In this document: positions 61,479 to 64,000 of the stretch, piece after piece
Position numbering within the stretch: the stretch's first letter is position 1
Layout of the letters: each line of letters opens with the position of its first letter
Origin: JAOABC01 sp041287495
GTDB lineage: Bacteria > Aquificota > Aquificia > Aquificales > Hydrogenothermaceae
NCBI GenBank assembly: GCA_041287495.1
Contig: JBEULE010000034.1
Span: 106,708-170,707 of the forward strand
Reading direction: 5' to 3'
DNA: 64,000 nucleotides
Position numbers and translations under genes: made by a program
Notes under the pieces: generated by a model
Seen by the model: only the letters and a program-made list of their open reading frames with translations
The model's database searches: none
Told to the model about the DNA's origin: nothing

Positions 61479-63137
61479 TCAATAAATAAATTTCTGACAA
61501 ATTCTATACTGATTCATTTTATAACTATATATATTTTTAATAACTTTTTGTAGTTCTTCTTCATCTTTTTCTGGCTTGCGGGATATTATTAAGTTAGCTA
61601 TATTTTGTTTAATGTTCTTCCAATGATGTATTAGCTCTTCACTATTATCGCAATTGTTTAGCTCCACAAATATAGTATTATGCTTCCTAAATGCAAAAAT
61701 TTCGGGGTCTATATTATCTCGAAAATATTGTTTAAATCTTAAAGCTATATTAATAAATTCACGAATATCTGAAGCAAAATCTGTAAATTCCATATGCTTA
61801 CCCTTTTGTTTGCTTTGAGAATTTTCATGTTCAGCTTCTGTAATAAAATTGTCGTTATCACCTAGACCACTAGTTATTTCAGTATTCTCTGGTTCATCGT
61901 AATCTTTACTTGGTAGCTTTTCTATCTCAATTGGAACATCAATATTGTTTTTTTTCAATAATCTAAATTTACCACCATAATATACAATCCCATACTGGGC
62001 TTTATGTAAAATATCATTATCTATATTTGATATTTCTCTTCCTAATATATTTTTTTTCTCAATACATGGATCTATTAGAAACCCGTATCTCCATTTACCA
62101 TATATTTTTAAAAAAGATGGAATAAATAGTGAGCTTATAACTTCTATGTACTTACTGTTATTTATAACCCTGTATCTTAAGAAATTATCTAAGTTATGAA
62201 GATAATCACTGATAGCACTAAGGTTTTTAGTTATTCTCTTTATTTCTTCAATGAAATCAAACCCATTATGATTTTCAAATTCAAATATCTTCAATGCTAG
62301 GTTAAACATATCAAGTTCTTCTGTTGTGTCAGCTCCTTTTGCTTTGATAGCTTTTTCTACTTTTTCCAAAGATGATTCTATATAAGATTTTCTAAAGGAT
62401 ATATCTTCCAAACTATTTATCATGCCTCTTATTGCATCGCCTAAATCATCTTCTTTTTGTTGGCTCATAAAGTCTTCTATTGATTTACAAAAATCATCTT
62501 TACTCTCTTTATCCTTAAGACAATGCCACAATTCTATCAATACAAAGACTATTAAAGAATAGGTAGTAAACTTATGTCTTGTCTTTATATAAGGATAATC
62601 AAGTATTGATATAACATAGTCATTTATATTTGGTTTTACCATACTAATAATAGGCTTGCTAAAGTTATAACAATATATACCCATTTCTTTCATTAAATTT
62701 TTCTGATAGTCTAATATTATCTTATTTATTTCTTTTGCATCCTTTATATCTTTAAAGAATTTGTAGGTGATTACCTTGTAAGAGTCCTCAGAGAACTGCT
62801 TGGCATTAAAATCATATAAAATGTCAAATCCATCTCTTTTGGTTTTACCAGAATCTATAATTTTATGAATATCCCATACTGATAACTTACCAGGTGGTTT
62901 AGATATAATCTTTATTGAGTTTATACCAGCTTTATTTAGAATGTCTAATACAAGATAGACATCCAAGGCAGCTATTGGTTGAAATAAAAATCTGTGTCCG
63001 TATTTTTCCCATATTATGTAAATATTTGGCTTTAAAAACGTTTGTACATCTATGTTACTACCTAATTCACTTTCTATTTTAAATTTTTTGATTATATCCA
63101 TTAGCAATAATAGTTCATTAGAACCAGATTTTCTCAT
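61479..63137 (-). CDS. Orphan 552-residue protein of unknown function
   Basis: Not recognised. It is cytoplasmic by appearance, with no signal peptide. Residues 1-130 are mixed alpha/beta and contain a GFDILYDFNAKQF stretch (103-115) that faintly recalls a nuclease D-x-K strand, with no second motif to support it. Residues 195-330 are helical with many charged residues, 340-395 hold GKWRYGFLIDP and YYGGKFRLLKK, 396-440 is an acidic linker, and the rest is a helical tail. ATG 63137 has GAGAGGA upstream. Its setting (ATPase remnant, TnpB-type gene) suggests an accessory or defence gene; that is inference. Confidence 0.6.
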   Translation of the reverse strand: MRKSGSNELLLLMDIIKKFKIESELGSNIDVQTFLKPNIYIIWEKYGHRFLFQPIAALDVYLVLDILNKAGINSIKIISKPPGKLSVWDIHKIIDSGKTKRDGFDILYDFNAKQFSEDSYKVITYKFFKDIKDAKEINKIILDYQKNLMKEMGIYCYNFSKPIISMVKPNINDYVISILDYPYIKTRHKFTTYSLIVFVLIELWHCLKDKESKDDFCKSIEDFMSQQKEDDLGDAIRGMINSLEDISFRKSYIESSLEKVEKAIKAKGADTTEELDMFNLALKIFEFENHNGFDFIEEIKRITKNLSAISDYLHNLDNFLRYRVINNSKYIEVISSLFIPSFLKIYGKWRYGFLIDPCIEKKNILGREISNIDNDILHKAQYGIVYYGGKFRLLKKNNIDVPIEIEKLPSKDYDEPENTEITSGLGDNDNFITEAEHENSQSKQKGKHMEFTDFASDIREFINIALRFKQYFRDNIDPEIFAFRKHNTIFVELNNCDNSEELIHHWKNIKQNIANLIISRKPEKDEEELQKVIKNIYSYKMNQYRICQKFIY

Positions 63138-63173
63138 TTTTTCCTCTCATATATATGATATTTAATCGTATAT

Positions 63174-63201
63174 ATTATACATATATGATTCATATTGATA
63201 A
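63174..63201 (-). promoter_or_regulatory. Candidate promoter of the 552-residue orphan
   Basis: On the minus strand: TTATCA, 16 bases, TATAAT, with further AT-rich dyads (ATATGAATCATAT) around it. The start would be near 63167, 30 bases before the ATG. Confidence 0.45.
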
Positions 63202-63354
63202 TAACTATCTGGATTGCCATTATTTCATAATATACATTACATTTTATTCGCAAGCAAGAATAAATATTATATGTCTATTAGTTTATTATATCTAATATCC
63301 ATCGGAAAAAGTTAAATAAATTAATAATTTTCGGCAAATCTAAGTTTCTAAGTA

Positions 63355-63383
63355 TTGACTTTTAAATAAAAGTATATTATATT
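63355..63383 (+). promoter_or_regulatory. Promoter upstream of the TnpB-type gene
   Basis: TTGACT, 17 bases, TATATT. The predicted start, near 63390, abuts the ATG of a 31-codon frame at 63391. The rest of 63138-63354 holds only AT-rich sequence, short dyads (for example TTATTC, eight bases, GAATAA near 63246) and no gene I can support. Confidence 0.55.
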
Positions 63384-63390
63384 TATCTAC

Positions 63391-63486
63391 ATGAAGTCAT
63401 TCATTACATTTTTCACAAGTGATGCTAACTTTAATATATATGTGAAGATTTTAAAAAAGGGTTTTGTGCGAAATTTGATTTACTGA
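63391..63486 (+). CDS. Possible 31-residue leader ORF
   Basis: MKSFITFFTSDANFNIYVKI and eleven more residues, then TGA. It has no ribosome site, but the predicted transcription start sits on its ATG, so leaderless translation is possible. It may equally be chance or the end of an element. No family resemblance seen. Confidence 0.25.
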   Translation: MKSFITFFTSDANFNIYVKILKKGFVRNLIY

Positions 63487-63506
63487 GGTTTAAGAGGAGA
63501 TATACT

Positions 63507-63539
63507 ATGGAAAAGCTTAGTTCAGAAAGGAGGTGGTAA
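63507..63539 (+). CDS. Ten-codon leader peptide before the TnpB-type gene
   Basis: MEKLSSERRW, stop. GAGGAG lies seven bases before its ATG, an excellent ribosome site. Its own codons AGG AGG form the GGAGG site of the next gene, and it ends 8 bases before that ATG, so translation of the two may be coupled. Confidence 0.45.
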   Translation: MEKLSSERRW

Positions 63540-63547
63540 GAAAAAAG

Positions 63548-64000
63548 ATGATTACACTACAATGTAAGTTAGAGCTTAATAGGAAAGATTGGGATATATT
63601 AAGAGATTTAATGAGAAGACAATCATCTTGCCTTAGATATGCCTACAATAGATTGTTAGAAGGTAAAACAAGAAAAGAACTTAAAAAAGAATTGCAGTCA
63701 ATATTTAACATAAACTCAAGATATGTAGACGATGCAATACTTAAAGCCCAAGCTATTATAAATAGATTTAAAGAGCAAAAGAAAAATCCTAAGAAAGTCA
63801 TATTTGGAAGCAGAAAGTTATTTGAAAAGTTGGCTAAGAAACATCTAAATGGTAAAGATAGAAAAAAGCTGTTAAGTTTATGGCATGAAAAAAGAAAATA
63901 CTCTTTATACTCAAGAGGGGATAAATCAAAACAAGGTAATCTAAATACAAGAATATTATTAGAAGAACAAGGAACTTACTTAAGAATAAATGTAGGTGAT
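63548..64000 (+). CDS. tnpB: TnpB-type (IS605 OrfB) protein, N-terminal part
   Basis: First 151 codons; the gene continues beyond the window. The opening MITLQCKLELNRKDWDILRD, RQSSCLRYAYNRL, NSRYVDDAILKAQAII, VIFGSRKLFEKLAKKH and YSRGDKSKQGNLNTRI are the N-terminal pattern of the longer IS605 OrfB/TnpB RNA-guided nuclease family. The RuvC and zinc-finger parts are unseen. GGAGG lies 14 bases before ATG 63548, a long gap; GTG 63533 is in frame but sits on that site. No tnpA is present on the left side. It marks a mobile element edge. Confidence 0.75.
   Translation, partial: MITLQCKLELNRKDWDILRDLMRRQSSCLRYAYNRLLEGKTRKELKKELQSIFNINSRYVDDAILKAQAIINRFKEQKKNPKKVIFGSRKLFEKLAKKHLNGKDRKKLLSLWHEKRKYSLYSRGDKSKQGNLNTRILLEEQGTYLRINVGD

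Noticed and set aside
62795..62835. PD-(D/E)xK nuclease in the 552-residue orphan (ILYDFNAKQF)
   Set aside because: Only one weak D-x-x-x-K strand is seen, with no upstream Glu or other family landmarks, so the call is not supported.
63138..63354. CRISPR-like or terminal inverted repeats in the AT-rich gap
   Set aside because: Only short irregular dyads made of TATA-type sequence; no repeat unit with regular spacing and no matching second end in the window.

Overview
The window is an AT-rich (about one third GC by eye), gene-dense stretch of a bacterial chromosome. The proteins are rich in Lys, Glu and Ile and the cell is diderm: BamD, TamB, Lnt, KdsC, HldD, a meso-DAP-type MurE and MltD are all encoded. 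The HspR-dnaJ pair, the long ClpB, the long-form class II aldolase next to FBPase, a lone NuoG and a retained-sequence GpmA fit a thermophilic Aquificota, most likely Hydrogenothermaceae (Sulfurihydrogenibium-like). That placement is inferred from protein character, not from a search. The first 61 kb is mostly core housekeeping DNA. The last 3 kb is accessory.

Layout. 1-2915 (minus): ndk, a DUF4149 membrane protein, a HAMP protein, a 321-residue protein with a divergent roadblock fold, a classical roadblock protein and a DUF4388 protein cut by the window edge; this looks like a small regulatory module. 3009-6281 (plus): gluconeogenic operon of class II aldolase, an unknown protein, FBPase and a CrcB fluoride channel, then an unknown gene to 6962. 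6982-12483 (minus): DUF218 protein, patatin, guaA, a glycosyltransferase, a phosphoesterase and a zinc-binding lipoprotein-like solute protein. 12595-19160 (plus): efp-accB-hldD-thrB-glycosyltransferase-purH-folD. 19144-24061 (minus): mogA, a Cys-rich protein whose 5' end looks frameshifted, a 41-residue membrane microprotein, clpB and a DUF151 nuclease gene. 24206-26653 (plus): MrfA-like helicase. 26643-28303 (minus): gpmA-tpiA-secG. 28375-31682 (plus): kdsC, a methyltransferase, a MATE pump and an NDUFA9-like protein. 31679-42034 (minus): nuoG-argJ-tamB-rng-bamD-rsfS-murI, then pncB, and an HDAC-like/murE/murC set to 47254. 47317-57329 (plus): upp-lysE, purK-purE-lnt-prenyl synthase, panD-mltD-ispG-two unknowns-argB. 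57326-60383 (minus): dnaJ-hspR-prmA-deoC. tRNA-Cys lies at 60538, thiE at 60611. 61223-64000: a HerA-like ATPase remnant, a 552-residue orphan and the 5' part of a TnpB-type gene.

Points that stand out. clpB carries a perfect Shine-Dalgarno and ATG inside the reading frame, placed to make an N-domain-less ClpB, and its N-domain is split by a roughly 140-residue insertion. Several promoters are readable; two place the start codon at the expected transcription start (leaderless mrfA-like helicase and kdsC). An inverted repeat lies across the dnaJ-hspR promoter. A small protein between ispG and argB resembles a LAGLIDADG fold that has lost a catalytic Asp. The best candidates for undescribed biology are the roadblock/HAMP/DUF4388 operon at the left edge and the orphan/HerA-remnant/TnpB island at the right edge. 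No CRISPR array, rRNA or recognisable riboswitch was seen.
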